A DNA stretch of 64,000 nt. Origin: Sparassis latifolia (lineage: Eukaryota > Basidiomycota > Agaricomycetes > Polyporales > Sparassidaceae). Position 1 is the first letter of the stretch, and each line of letters opens with the position of its first letter. Position numbers and translations under genes: made by a program. The stretch is taken from positions 1,736,001 to 1,800,000 of the forward strand of contig CM031559.1 of assembly GCA_018466975.1 (NCBI GenBank), written 5' to 3'. The notes below the pieces were generated by a model. The model did not search any database. It saw only the letters and a list, made by a program, of their open reading frames with translations, and was not told where the DNA came from. This document shows positions 21,809 to 33,001 of this stretch, in pieces.

Positions 21809-22680
21809 ATGTCTTCACTGGCGAAGCTCACGTCCCTATCCACACAAACACTGTCTCTACTTCTCGAACGCCAGCGATTACAGTCTCTCCCGTCGAATGT
21901 AGGCTCGAATACATCGCTACATATTCCACAAATCACACGCAACCTGCAGCAATTGCGGACAGGCATCCTGGAGGCGGAAGAGAAGGAGGGATCCACTGAA
22001 GCTCTTAAATTGCTCAGGAACCAGCACGAGCGGATGAGAAGTATGCTTGGGCCGGATGGTGAAGTTGCGGGTGTGCAGAGGTGCGTTCCATTCAAGTTCC
22101 GCAGAAGACATGAGTCTTATCTCGTAGGAAACAGAATAGAAGAACCGGAGCTTCTGCACTCTAGCACATCATCCTCGTCGGCGTCGTCCTTCCCTTCACA
22201 ATCGCCGTCACCATCCCTTGTACCCCCGCCGTTACCTCCCAAGACGAGCGAACCTGAGTATGCCCCGTACACCGACGACCCAGAGGCCGGGTACACCTCC
22301 CATGAGGTAGTACAGCAGCAGCAACGACAGTTGATGGACGAGCAGGATGTACATCTCGACTACCTCTCGCACTCTATCAACCGGCAGCGCGATATCTCGC
22401 TTCAAATTAACGAGGAGCTCGACGTGCATACGGGACTGTTAGAGGGCCTCGATGTCGACTTGGATAGAACGGATAGTCGGATGACTCGAGCAAGGCGGCG
22501 CCTTGGCCGTGTTGCAAAAGGGGCGAAGGACAATGGTGAGATACGGCGAAATGACTTGTTAATTCTCATTGCTGCCCTCGTTCTCTATGGCTAATCATCA
22601 TCCTTTTCGCAGGCTCAACTGTGATGATAGGCTTGCTCATCCTTGTGCTCCTCATTCTGATCATTGTCTTCAAGACGTGA
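21809..22680 (+). CDS. Syn8/syntaxin-8-like Qc SNARE
   Basis: This is a tail-anchored t-SNARE of the endosomal Qc class. The start at 21809 (MSSLAKLTSLSTQTL) gives an N-terminal helical region, then a Ser/Pro-rich linker (SSTSSSSASS, PPPLPPK), then the SNARE helix (QLMDEQDVHLDYLSHSINRQ, LDVHTGLLEGLDVDLDRTDS, MTRARRRLGRVAKGAKDN). A short intron before 22614 joins this to the membrane anchor GSTVMIGLLILVLLILIIVF, which ends four residues before the stop at 22680. A first intron starting near 22081 keeps frame if its acceptor is the CAG before AATAGAAG. The polar zero-layer residue should be the Gln of the helix centre. The subfamily is inferred from the Qc-like helix and the anchor arrangement. 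Confidence 0.82.
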
Positions 22681-23643
22681 TCTTCACCGCTCTCCGGATT
22701 CATACTCAGTGCTTGCTTCGGCTATTCTGCCCTTCATCCGCATGTACTCTACGGAATATTCTCACAGATGCGTTAATGTTCCACCTGCGCACTTTACTGT
22801 CTTCTCCACAATAATACCCCATTGTCTTCGCTGTGACTAATGGGGAACAGATAGTGAATTGCGCCAATCCAATCTCAAGTGCAAACAATTCCAAAAATAT
22901 TCGTGGATGCAATCCTGCTCCTGCTGTGTATTGGTGAGTCTTCCATCAACGAAGAGAGGCGGGGTACTTGCAGTCACTCTCGAACCCAAGGGCATTATCC
23001 GGCGTATTCGCGATCGGTCCAAGGGAACGCATGCGGTCACCACTCACACTTTTCGCTTCGATTCCTTGATAGTTTCCGTGTTGTCGCTTTCCCATTACTC
23101 AGTGCCAGTTCAGACACGGATATCCTGAGGAACGAAGGTTGAAGCTGAGTGTCTACCGTCTGCCTTCGGGATACGAAGCGCCAGCTCCGGTAATTACATT
23201 TTGCTTGAAGACGGTGCAGAACCATGTCAGCGAAGAACATGAGGTAGTGCCGATAATGGTGCCTATGTATCTTGATTTCTTCCTAGAGGGGATCCAGAGC
23301 TATGAAGGCCCGAGAATGCATTTTTGAGTGTCGGATTCGTGGATTATCGATGAATTTACTTTTAAGCAGAGGGTGTTACTCCGCGAGGACCGTATCCTTT
23401 GCAGTTTAACGTGTATACAATAGCCTGCTGGCAAGGGCAGTGGGTCGAGGATTTTACGTGAACAAAACAATATCAACGAAGCCTTCACGCATAGGTGCGT
23501 CGGGAACTCGGAGGAGTGGACTTGAGCCGTGCCATGAACATCATCGAGTGCATTAAAACAACCAATCGGATTATGCAACTGTTCACTACTATCCTTTCCG
23601 TACAGGCCCAACCAACACGACCTAGCTGTTCCGCCACATACAT
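22681..23643. other. Region without a confident gene
   Basis: Plus-strand frames at 22879-23142 and 23139-23327 are open and somewhat protein-like (VDAILLLLCIG; VYRLPSGYEAPAPV), and could be exons of a small unrecognised gene, but no domain and no clear start support this. The rest is the 3' flank of the SNARE and phosphotransferase genes. Confidence 0.35.
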
Positions 23644-24499
23644 CTACCCATTTTGAGGATGTGCACTACGGACGGACCATATGGCATTCTCGACCTCCAG
23701 CTCGTCCTGATACTGTGGAACTAAAGGGTGTCGGCCCATAGCAATATAGCACCCTCCGACAGCATCCCAGTACTCCGGAAACCATCCAGCGGCGCCCCAG
23801 TCAATTAAACCAGACAGCCTGCCGTTCGACAACAAAAGGTTTGCGCGACGCAGTTCACCGTGGGTGAGGCAAATTCGATGAGGTTTCACGTAGGACTTTC
23901 GCGACAAGGACAGGACTTCATCTCGCTCGTCGCCCCAAACGCGGCTGAGTAAAAATTGGTGCAGAGCATCTATACTGGCGAACGGGCCGATAGGATTGTC
24001 CGCCGATACGCGATACTGCCAACAGGGTCCTCCCAAATAACCCGAGACTACCGGGAATGGGGGACAGAGGCTCCGAAGTTGGAACAGCCAGTTACGAAGG
24101 TCTGCCTCGAAGAGCGCGAGACCTGACGCATCTAAGTGGCGAAATGAGAGGCTAGCGGGGGTTCTAGGAATCTGGGACATCACAACGAACAGGCTATCAT
24201 CATGACCAACGACGTCCAATATCTTCAAGACAGGGATAATAATATTAACTGCAACAAACATGGTCGCCAACACTTCGCCCTTGTCAATCCGCTTGAATTT
24301 GCAGTACATGTTGAAAGGAAGTCTTTGGGTCCAGAGATCCGGGCCAGAAGAAGGTGAGATCATCACGATGGACATAGAGCTTTTTGCCCATCCACAGCAA
24401 CACACGATATGCCGCCATCCGGAAGGACGAAGGCAAAGCCCGCCAGAGTGCGCCCACGTAAGATGTGTTCTGCAATGGCAAGGTCGGGAGTTTAAGCAC
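23644..24499 (-). CDS. Aminoglycoside phosphotransferase (APH)-like protein, possibly frameshifted
   Basis: APH/choline-kinase-fold proteins phosphorylate small molecules, though fungal members are mostly uncharacterised. The C-terminal part is clear: ICLTHGELRRANLLLSNGRL (the HGxxxxxN catalytic loop, with Glu where most members have Asp) and GLIDWGAAGWFPEYWD (the IDW metal-binding motif). The N-terminal part (24499 to about 24330) reads LWRALPSSFRMAAYRVLLWMG. Between them, near 24320-24350, the frame must change to reach RLPFNMYCKF, and I find no ordinary intron that does this. The gene may use an unusual intron or may be a recent pseudogene. The replacement of the catalytic Asp by Glu adds to the doubt about activity. 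The stop is at 23644-23646. Confidence 0.65.
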
Positions 24500-25072
24500 G
24501 CGTTGTTGAAATCCGGAGTCCGAGGAGTTGCTGAAGCACGTTCGTTGAACGTGCGTTATACCTTTGGTTCGGCTTTACTATTTTCTCTCGTAACTACTCA
24601 ACGCCTCGGCTCTACCGCTAGCTAGATTAGGTAGTGTCGATTGGCTTATATACCATACGTTCGCTCGCCGGATGCCCCAGAGAATTGTGCTCCTGGTGCA
24701 TCCGTGTACGTACTCCCTTCCTATTATATTCACTCATACTTACAGCACCTGCAGTGACCGTCGCGTCACTGACGGGTATGAACAGAGAATTGTACTCCTG
24801 GTGCATCCGTTGACCGTCGCGTCACTGACAGGTATCTCTCCGGTCTGTCTGCCCCTCCGCCGTGCCCGCTGCGCTTACCCGGCTTTGCCGTTTCGACCCT
24901 GAGTGGGTCGCCCCGTTGCTACTCGCATTTCAATACGCGTTTCGAATGAAAAGTGTCTTCAACTCGACATGGCCTGGGCATACTGGAGGACATCAACGGC
25001 GAGTCACGATAGGGACATATACTTCGCAATGTACCTATTCATTGTGTTCCAGTCTGCAGCATCGTTTTGGAT
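24500..25072. other. Intergenic region with a short tandem duplication
   Basis: No gene is seen. It contains the upstream region of the APH-like gene, a short duplicated segment at 24674-24834 and the left flank of the 2.83-kb element, whose target duplication starts at 25065. Confidence 0.5.
24674..24834. repeat. Two-part direct duplication
   Basis: AGAGAATTGT[G/A]CTCCTGG followed by TGCATCCGT occurs at about 24674-24705 and again at about 24783-24811. TGACCGTCGCGTCACTGAC occurs at about 24755 and 24810. The second copies abut, so the block looks like a partial tandem duplication. The CGTCGCGTCACTGACG part is itself partly palindromic. Confidence 0.65.
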
Positions 25073-27905
25073 GGCAGTCTAGCTATAGTGGTAGCTTCGC
25101 TAGAAATTAAATAAATTAAATGAAATTAATTCGAGTGCACAAGGAAGAATTCACTCTACAGGTCTGCACAGAGCTCAGTGTATCCTCAACTCCTGCACAC
25201 AGCTTCACTCGGAGATAAATATTTGTTTGTATGTCACTTAGGCACAATCTTTAGTGATTCATCAGGAAAAAATGCCTTGACTACATAGCCCGACGTAGCC
25301 TAGGTAGCAGTGGTAGCCCGGTAGACAAGTCCCCGGTTATATTGTACCGGTAGCTGCTGCAGCACCTCTGTAGTGCCCTGTAGCCCAGTAGGCATCCTAC
25401 GTAGCTGTAAGTAATCCATTGTAATTGGCGGTAAAGTGGTAGCCCCCGGCCAAATTTCATAGCTAGAAGCCGAATAGCCGTCAAATCACACCAATGGACA
25501 CAGTGCAAGAAATATATTCAGAATATACTACCTATATTACACTAAACCGGAGTGCTGAAGCAGGGAAGCACGAGCAGATCAGAGCAGCGGGAAACAACAA
25601 ACAGTGCCTGGCCGTTCGTGTGTCGGCTGCCCGCGCGAACGAGAAGGTCGGAGGAAGGGGCGAAGGGCGAGGGGAGTGCGAAGAGGCGGTGCGAGGGAGG
25701 GGCCGTCGACCTCGCGCAGCCGCACGGTGTCTCCTCGCGGTCCGCATGTCGGCTCCTCGCACGAACGAGAAGGCCGGAGGACAGAGGGGCGAAGGGCGAG
25801 GGGAGTGCAAGGCCGTGGTGAGAGGGCGGGGCCGTTGACCTCGCGCAGCCGCGCGGTGTTGCCTGGCTGTCCGCGTGTCGGCTCCTCGCACGAACGAGAA
25901 GGCTGGAGGACAGAGAGGCGAAGCGCAAGGGGAGTGCGAGGCTGTGGTGAGAGGGCAGGGCCGTTGACCTCGCGCAGCCGCACGGTGTTGCCTGGTTGTT
26001 CGCATGTCAGCTCCTCGCGCGAATGAGGAGGGCGGAGGAGGATGGGGGACCGAGGTGGCAGGAGAGTGTGGGAGTGTGGGGCCAGAGTGGCGTCGTCGCA
26101 CCGCGGTGGCCGGTGCAATGACGAGGAGGAAAAAGTTAGTACTGTATTGTAGGGATATGAAAAATCTTTTTTTAACTGACCTGGGGGTGCCCTTCGACCT
26201 CCGAAAACAAATGTGCCGCCGAACGTTTGCGTTCAACGACGTGGGGGAGCGTGAACTGGAGGTTGGAGGTGTCGCCAAAAGTCTGCATCGTGCATCGTGA
26301 GCAGTGGTGAGTGTTCATCATCAGACATCGTGATACGGAGCACTCGCCGGCTTTCGTCCTCTCCTCTGGGTGCATGATGCTGGGTGTCCCACAATCTTCG
26401 TGGTGCGGGCAGGAGGTCATGAGGAGCGCACTGCATGATGCTGGCATGTACATATGCTGTCTGGAGGACAGACTAGGGCATGTATATCAAAGGACAGGCT
26501 TTAAACTTCGGCTTTAAGCTTGAGCCCGAAGATTCGTGCATAGGTAGCTGCATGAGGCTAGGAAGGCAGAAATGGCATAGATAAATTGAGAGGATGAGTA
26601 GCAGCGAGATGCGACACCGCAGCCAACTGAATTTGATGAGAGACACACCGGTGAGAGGCCAAGAGACAAGAAGAAAGACAGCAATGCCAACAGAGGATGC
26701 GCAAGAGTTGGGACGACCCACAAATTTTACCAAGTTCATGGAGCACGTGATCGATGGTGCCATAGTTCGTAACAACTGGCCGATGCTTCCCGCCCTTCCC
26801 GACCTGCTCTGGCAGTGACTGAAGCACGAGGTGAAGCAGGTTGCTATCGGTTCTGTAACTATATAGCTAGCAGATAAACACAGAAAATATGCCAACACTA
26901 CATTCCATAGTTCATCTATTCACAGTCCCAAGTCACTGAAGAGCCAGCTTAGCCAAGATATCCCTTTGCAGATGCCCACGTTTAGGCTTGCATGCACCGG
27001 GAATTGGGCACGTTTGAGATCTCAATGCATGGTAGCATACAAACCAACTCAATTTTTAAGATGCTTTAAAGCTCCGCTTGATAGGCGTAACCTCTCCATG
27101 GTGCTATGGAAATGTGAGTGGTGGCTACACAGCCCTACAGAGGTGTACATTGAGCGACGCGCGGCTACATGCCCTACACGTGTCTACGTAATCATGGTGG
27201 CAGCTACCTCACTTGGGGCTTTTTCCTGATGTTTCGTAGTGTCATATTCAAAGTTTGCACTGTGGTTCGAAGTGTGAATAGCACTCCGAAGATAACTCTT
27301 CTTGTAGTGCAACCGTAGATGTATAGATCTGGTAGACCTTATAGGTTGATGGCATGGAAAAGTCCTTCAAATTTTCTTCCCGCCCTTCAGGTGAGACTGC
27401 ATGTAGCTGTTCCATTAAAATAAAAGTTGCACCTGGTGCAAAGTATGTAGCTGTGCTCCCTGGAAGTGTCTGAATCCAACAACATTCTATGTCAGCCTGA
27501 AAAAATCACCATGATGTCACTAGTGTTGTTGGGTATAATTTCCACTAATAGGTCATGCATTGGGTAGAAGAAATGTCCCCGTGCATGAACTTGATCACGT
27601 ACAGTGTTGCTAAGAATGTGCACCTCTGCCTGACACCAAACTTGTGCAATCTTCTTGTGCAGTCAGAGCTTATGTGTAGTGATCAGAAACAGGCACTAAT
27701 ACTTATGAAAACATGCAACAGAGCACGAAATTTAAGTTGCAGTAGCATGGTGCCCGAGCCATGGAGAATGCTTATGTCAGGAATGCCATTTGTGGCAGTC
27801 ATTTGCCATATTGGGTAGGCACATGACGCGGGGCCGCCCGCACCGGTAGGTTAGGTTTTTCAAACTCCGCTAGGACCTAACTGCTACCACTATAGCTAGA
27901 CTGCC
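25073..27905. mobile_element. 2.83-kb non-autonomous DNA transposon, hAT-like, TSD TTTTGGAT
   Basis: Perfect 23-bp terminal inverted repeats, beginning GGCAGTCTAGCTATAG, lie at 25073-25095 and 27883-27905. They are flanked outside by identical 8-bp direct repeats TTTTGGAT at 25065-25072 and 27906-27913. The duplication has T at position 2 and A at position 7, as in hAT insertions. GTAGC-type motifs recur near the left end (about 25297-25450). I found no transposase reading frame, so it is probably mobilised in trans. It carries a GC-rich tandem repeat at 25621 and otherwise noncoding AT-rich sequence. Perfect ends suggest recent movement. Confidence 0.85.
25621..26060. repeat. GC-rich minisatellite, unit 126-129 bp, about 3.4 copies
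   Basis: Units start at TGTC[G/A]GCT: 25621, 25747, 25876 and 26005, giving lengths of 126, 129 and 129. Each contains CGAACGAGAAGG-like and CCTCGCGCAGCCGC segments. Because all unit lengths are multiples of three, reading frames stay open through the block on both strands; the longest is 248 codons on the minus strand (25532-26278), with repeated FSFVRGAD and QHRAAARGQRP segments. No known domain is seen. The open frames are more likely a by-product of composition and unit length than a gene. Confidence 0.85.
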
Positions 27906-28237
27906 TTTTGGATTGTATATATAAGTGTCTAATAGCTAGTGACACGCTAGTCTCCCGTAGGCAGACTACGAAATGATCCCTATGAGTGAGGGAGGGGACG
28001 GAATCATATAGGTCTGCTTCAATACGCGCTAGTGTTGTGTAAGAAACTCAAGGCATGTTATTAACGTTAGGTTTATAACATGTTAGGTCCCAGAGGTATT
28101 TGACACCATGTTTTTAACGTTTAAAACATGTGGTCACATGACCTATTTTTGTGTACTATAAACTGTAGATTTCTCCATTTTTGCGTCTGTTCTGGAGGCT
28201 GCAGAAGAGATCGGAGGGCCCGTACGTATGATATTCC
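27906..28237. other. Short gap between two transposons
   Basis: No gene is visible. It contains the right target duplication of the 2.83-kb element (27906-27913), an AT-rich stretch with ACATGT-type palindromes, and the left target duplication of the next element (28230-28237). Confidence 0.5.
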
Positions 28238-28874
28238 TGGTCTCGTACCCCAACGTGAGCGAGTAACGCACCCCACCGCTGCCCTTGCTCTGACGTCTGA
28301 GGCATTTCAACTGTGACACCCCCCCTTGCTCTTATCAGCTCTAAGCGAGATTATCTGAGCCTTCACCATCAATCATCCTGCCTTTTCGGGAAGGCACAGA
28401 GACTCGATGTCGAGATTCATACTCAACTTTTGAGAGCATTGCTGGCGAGGAGGCCATGTGATCGTGCAGAAATATAAAAGTGATGCAATGTGAGCTTCCT
28501 CGCAAGAGGAATAAGTAGGATTGAGACACCTCTGTGAGAAACCAAGGAAAGTAGAGTCTGCAGTTAGTTCATGTTTTCTGCGGCCGCAATCACTCATATA
28601 ATTCATTAAACCACATGTACGTTGTCAAGATAGTATTTCTATGCTAATTACAAAGAATGACTACTACAACAGTGGGTGTACGCGGTGATATCATGGCTCC
28701 AAAGGAAGCATAGAGGAATTGCCGATTTAGGCAGGACAATTGATGGCACGGGCTCAGATAATCTCGCTTAGGGCTGATAAGAGCAAGGGGGGGTGTTACG
28801 GTTGAAATGCCCCAGACGTCAGAGCAAGGGTGGTGGTGGGGTGCATTACTCGCTCACGTCGGGGTATGAGACCA
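28238..28874. mobile_element. 637-bp long-TIR element, TSD GATATTCC
   Basis: Inverted arms of about 140 bp occupy 28238-28382 and 28738-28874, beginning TGGTCTC[G/A]TACCCC and continuing through GAGCGAGTAA and CTAAGCGAGATTATCTGAGC. Differences between arms are mostly transitions. Identical 8-bp direct repeats GATATTCC flank it at 28230-28237 and 28875-28882. The roughly 355-bp centre has no coding capacity. Long TIRs resemble Mutator-like elements, which usually make 9-11-bp duplications; the 8-bp duplication is closer to hAT or Zisupton-type elements. Superfamily not assigned. Confidence 0.85.
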
Positions 28875-28882
28875 GATATTCC

Positions 28883-29420
28883 TACTCTACTACTCGATGA
28901 TCCCATATCCTACCAGTGGAACTGTCAGCCTACATTTGAAGACCTGTTTGTTACCTGTTCTCTTAAGCCCCGCTCGACCAAAAGGACATGAAATCTGAGA
29001 ACTGTTAGTGGCTGTCAAGTTGTAGTAGAGCACTCGACCTCAATTAGGCCTTGTGAGCAACCCCCGCACGCTGTGGCCGAGTATGCTATAGGGGAATCTG
29101 ACGCGATGTGACCATTGGCACCGGACTTATTGACATAGGCATTTTGGCCTTATGTATTTAACATGTTTTAAACATGACAGTTTTACACGCAACACTAATA
29201 TGCGCCCCCTTAGCCGTAGTACACGATTTCACTCGTGATGAGCCATGCCGAAGGGATGCCAGTGATCCGGCAATGTGCCGGCCGCGGTTCCTGACTGAAA
29301 ACAGCAGACGTTTTCTTGACGCGCTCTCCCTGCTATGGTGTGTTTTACGAGATACTGAAGTTTAAAAGGCTTGAACACAGTGCAGGGATGCTCTGGTTCA
29401 GTTCTGTGACAACCAGGGAT
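28883..29420. other. Gap before the Plavaka element
   Basis: No gene or repeat that I can define. A TTTAACATGTTTTAAAC segment near 29156 resembles one near 28110, possibly traces of an older element around the 637-bp insertion. Confidence 0.35.
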
Positions 29421-29703
29421 TACATCAGGAAAAACCCAATTCACCCTAGACACCACTATGGTCTCCCTAGTCTCCCTAGTCTCGATAGCTCTGACTAGGT
29501 GATAGATAGACCTTATTAGTAATAGAGAGCAGTCTTACCGGTCTATCTGGTCCAAGATTGCCTAGAGAGCTTCAGTGAATCTTGTATCATTATTACAGCC
29601 TTCAGAGGTACTGAATGCACTCTAATGCTAGGAGATGTACATCTGAACTTCCCCAGTCATGTCAGTGAGTACTAGGGAAGTGCGGTTAGACATAACCACA
29701 AAT

Positions 29704-32700
29704 TTATGTATTTAATTCTTCTAAGTAACGGAACATTAAGAAATCATCATGCCGTAGGTATGGATTCACATAAAATGATGTAGCCTGGTCCAGAACCTCT
29801 GCAGATGTCCATGATGGCACCACTGATCGTCCCCAGTGTGGTATCAAATGACAACTCCATACAATCTGTGTGACTGGAATGATTGAACTCCGGCGGGCAT
29901 TATGTCGGTGAGAATATGAAATCTTGTACATGCCAATATCTGAGACCAGTGAGCGAAAAGGTGTAAACCATTCAACATAGGCCAAAGGGTCCTTGAATTG
30001 TCTGCCATATTCTTCAGGAACCCTGAAAATTGCACGGACTCGAGCAACACATAAACCTTGGAACTATGTCAGTACACTCAGACAGTACAGAAAGGTAAAT
30101 AAAAAACTTGCCTTCAAGTGATTTATTTTGCTTCTGGTCCAAGGGATCGGGGGGATGTTCTCGTGCAATCACTGTGTCAAAATGCCCTGGAACTGCCTTA
30201 TGCAATCCCCTCATGGGTACTGGTGGTGTTGCCCGGATAGTATCCTTTGTTGGAGTACGTGAGACTTGTCGTGCCACTGGAAGACTGATTTGCATGCGTT
30301 TGTAGACTGAAAACTGTGTTCGACCATGAACACCTTGAGCTGCAATAGGGACTTGCTGGTTAGGTGAGTGTTTGTGCAAGAAATCCTCCAGATTTTGCAC
30401 AAATCTTGTGCATCCAAAATCCTCGACTAGAGAGTGAACAGGTGTGTTAGGAAAGCCGGGTTGCTTGGCAATTTCATAAGGAAGATTTGAAGGTGAGTTC
30501 TGGAAATTTTTGTTCGGAGGTTTAAGTCATGGCAGTTCAGCCCACTGCAAATAGGCATCAAACTTGTGGACAGCCTCTTGGCGTGTGAGCCAGGTGGTCA
30601 TCTGCTGGAGATATGCCTTCTTATTTGTTGCACGGTATGCTCGCTTTGCAAAGTCGATGTAGAGACGTTCTGAGTTTTCTGTATTGAAACCATCAACTGT
30701 TCCAAGACTGCGAATGGACCATCCATAGTGTTCCGCTGAATGTGCCTTTGGGATCTTGAAGTCTTGTCTAATGTCCTTGTCAACAAAAACATGCTTGTTC
30801 GCATGGAAGGCCTTCCAGGCAGTTTCAAGCTTTGCAATGGAATCTTCGGTGTGCACCTCGAAATGAGCATAATAAATGAAATCGAGGATGGCATGAACAG
30901 CATGAAGAACGGCAGAGTCGACACTTCCCATAATGACACCAAGGAAAACCTTCTCCATATTCTTGTATTCTGCACCTGTCCACTGTGAGATCAAGGAAAT
31001 TCCCTTTTTGAAGTGACACAAATCTGGGTGAGTTGTCATGGCCTTGAAGCGACGATCAATCTCCTCTTCCTGGTCCTTATTCTTGATGTCTTTCTGCTTG
31101 TCATTTACGCACATAGTTGCCCAGTTCACGAGATGATCCTTGAAGACACCCTTGTGTAGCTGGTGGAGAATGTCTGGTGTAATGCAGGCAAATATGTTGC
31201 AGTGAGGCAACTCTCTCCAGAATGGATCCACAAGTTTGAGGCCCAATTTTTCAAATTTCTCCGGTTTGTCGCCTTCAGCAGTTTCTGACAGAATTTGCTC
31301 TATTTCTTCAGGATCTCACATGAGTGAATGGAGTGGTTCCCCTCGTCGATTTGGATCTACAGTGCACTTCGGGCAGTGGTTCTCCTGGCAGCCAGAGACA
31401 AGGCACTGCTCTGGATGATTGGCGATGTAAGCTGCGAGGATTGCATACACATGTCGCATGCATCCATCTGCACAGACCATGTCAACACCCTCTTTTCCTG
31501 CCTTGATCAAGGGTTCCAAGAGTGACTGTATACAGGTGTGGAACAGACGTACACCCTCGAGGGATCTGTGTGCCTTAGAAAAGCATTCAAGCTTTGTCAC
31601 AGGGAGGTAACCAATCAGCACAGTCGCATGTGAAGATGGTTGGCGCCGAGTGGACTTCTCGATATTTCCAATTGAAAGGTACACGGGCCATGCAGACTTA
31701 TCGCCACTGAAATTTGACAACTGTGTCTTGTCCGAGGAGAGAATAAGAGGCACAATTGTGGCACCATGAGGTAGACATTTCTGCAGATGCATGTAAGCCT
31801 CATATATTATTCAATTAAAAGGTGACACACCTGAAGATCCCACCACCATTGACCTGTCCAAGTTTCATCGTAAATTCTCGTGTTTTCTTCTTTATCTGCA
31901 AATATCTTCTCTGGTGCGTATCACATCACATCTTTGAATGCAGGATTTCCAATCAATTCCTTGACACATTCGACAGGATCATGCTTCCATAGCTCCAGTG
32001 TCTCGGTGCAAGTATTTCCCTTTTCATCTAATTTATTTCCCGTAACCTCCCAGGGCTCACATGACCAGGACGATCCTTGAGGGAGTGCATCAACCTTCTG
32101 GTAAAAGGCTCTTTTGTTATGGAATGACAGGTTCGCACGTTCCTGGACCTGAGTTCTCACGTCAGTGTGTGGAGGAACTTGTGCACTGACATACGCACCA
32201 GAGGTAACTTTAGGTAGTCATCAACAGCGGTCTGACTGAGGCCGGCAGTCATCAACCACTGCGCCAGCTCCCATTCCTCTCGACTGGCAAAGGGGTCCCA
32301 GGAATCTTTTGCTGCAGCTTTCTTTTCATCCTGCAGCACTTCAAATGGTGTCTTTGCCTCGCAAATAACAGATGCCACATCAAATTCAGCAGGAAGGTCT
32401 TCAATCCATGGATGCTTTGGTAAGCCACCAAACTCCTCATCTTCCACATCCTCAACAGTTGCACGCCGGGCATTCCGTTGTACAGAAGGCTCCTCTTCCA
32501 ACAGACTTGACCCTGGCCCAGGACCTCCAGTTTCAGCTCCCTCCATCGGGTCTGGCGGCACCATTGCTTCCGAATCAACATCCAGGTCAACCGACATCCC
32601 ATCATTTTCATCCCCAGGATCACCTCCATCTTCGTCACTGGCAGGAGGCCCATCTTGATGCTCAGCTTCAACATTTTCCCCTGGAACTGTGCGGCCCTTG

Positions 32701-32813
32701 GCAACCTTGCGAAGAAATGCTAGGCGGCATGGTCTCTTCTGGGAAATGTGTGATCGTAAGCCCTGGGCAGTCGGCTTGGTTTGGTGGCAGAATGAGCAGG
32801 TAAATTGCGGCAT
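29704..32813 (-). pseudogene. Plavaka transposase, three in-frame nonsense codons
   Basis: Plavaka transposases are RNase H-fold enzymes of basidiomycete cut-and-paste elements. The start at 32813 leads into an N-terminal zinc-binding segment (TCSFCHQTKPTAQGLRSHI). Conserved parts follow: [99 protein letters not shown], and the C-terminal AYVEWFTPFRS with MYKISYSHR. Within otherwise continuous homologous sequence, TGA codons occur at 31921-31923, 31316-31318 and 30527-30529, each at a position where an Arg CGA codon would fit. An intron near 30050-30110 appears to use a GC donor. The copy is therefore most likely inactive. Exon borders between 31800 and 31930 are approximate. Confidence 0.85.
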
Positions 32814-33001
32814 GGTTGTGAAGCTAAAGTGATGTCGGCAATGCAAAGTAAGAATTCGTGGAATGAGGCAGAACACAAGTTGAAGTCAGCACGCGGTGCG
32901 TGTGGCATGGCCATGTTGGTACATTGTTTATTATGGCGCATTATTCTAACTTCAACATAGTGGCCACTTACTCAAATCTCTTTCTCCCTCCAACCATCAC
33001 T

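Noticed and set aside
22859..23327. Plus-strand frames after the SNARE gene
   Set aside because: Open and partly protein-like, but no domain, no dependable start and no in-frame splice pair, so not called as a gene.
25494..26300. Several long frames on both strands across the minisatellite
   Set aside because: They follow from GC-rich repeats whose length is divisible by three. No start context, domain or single preferred frame supports a gene.
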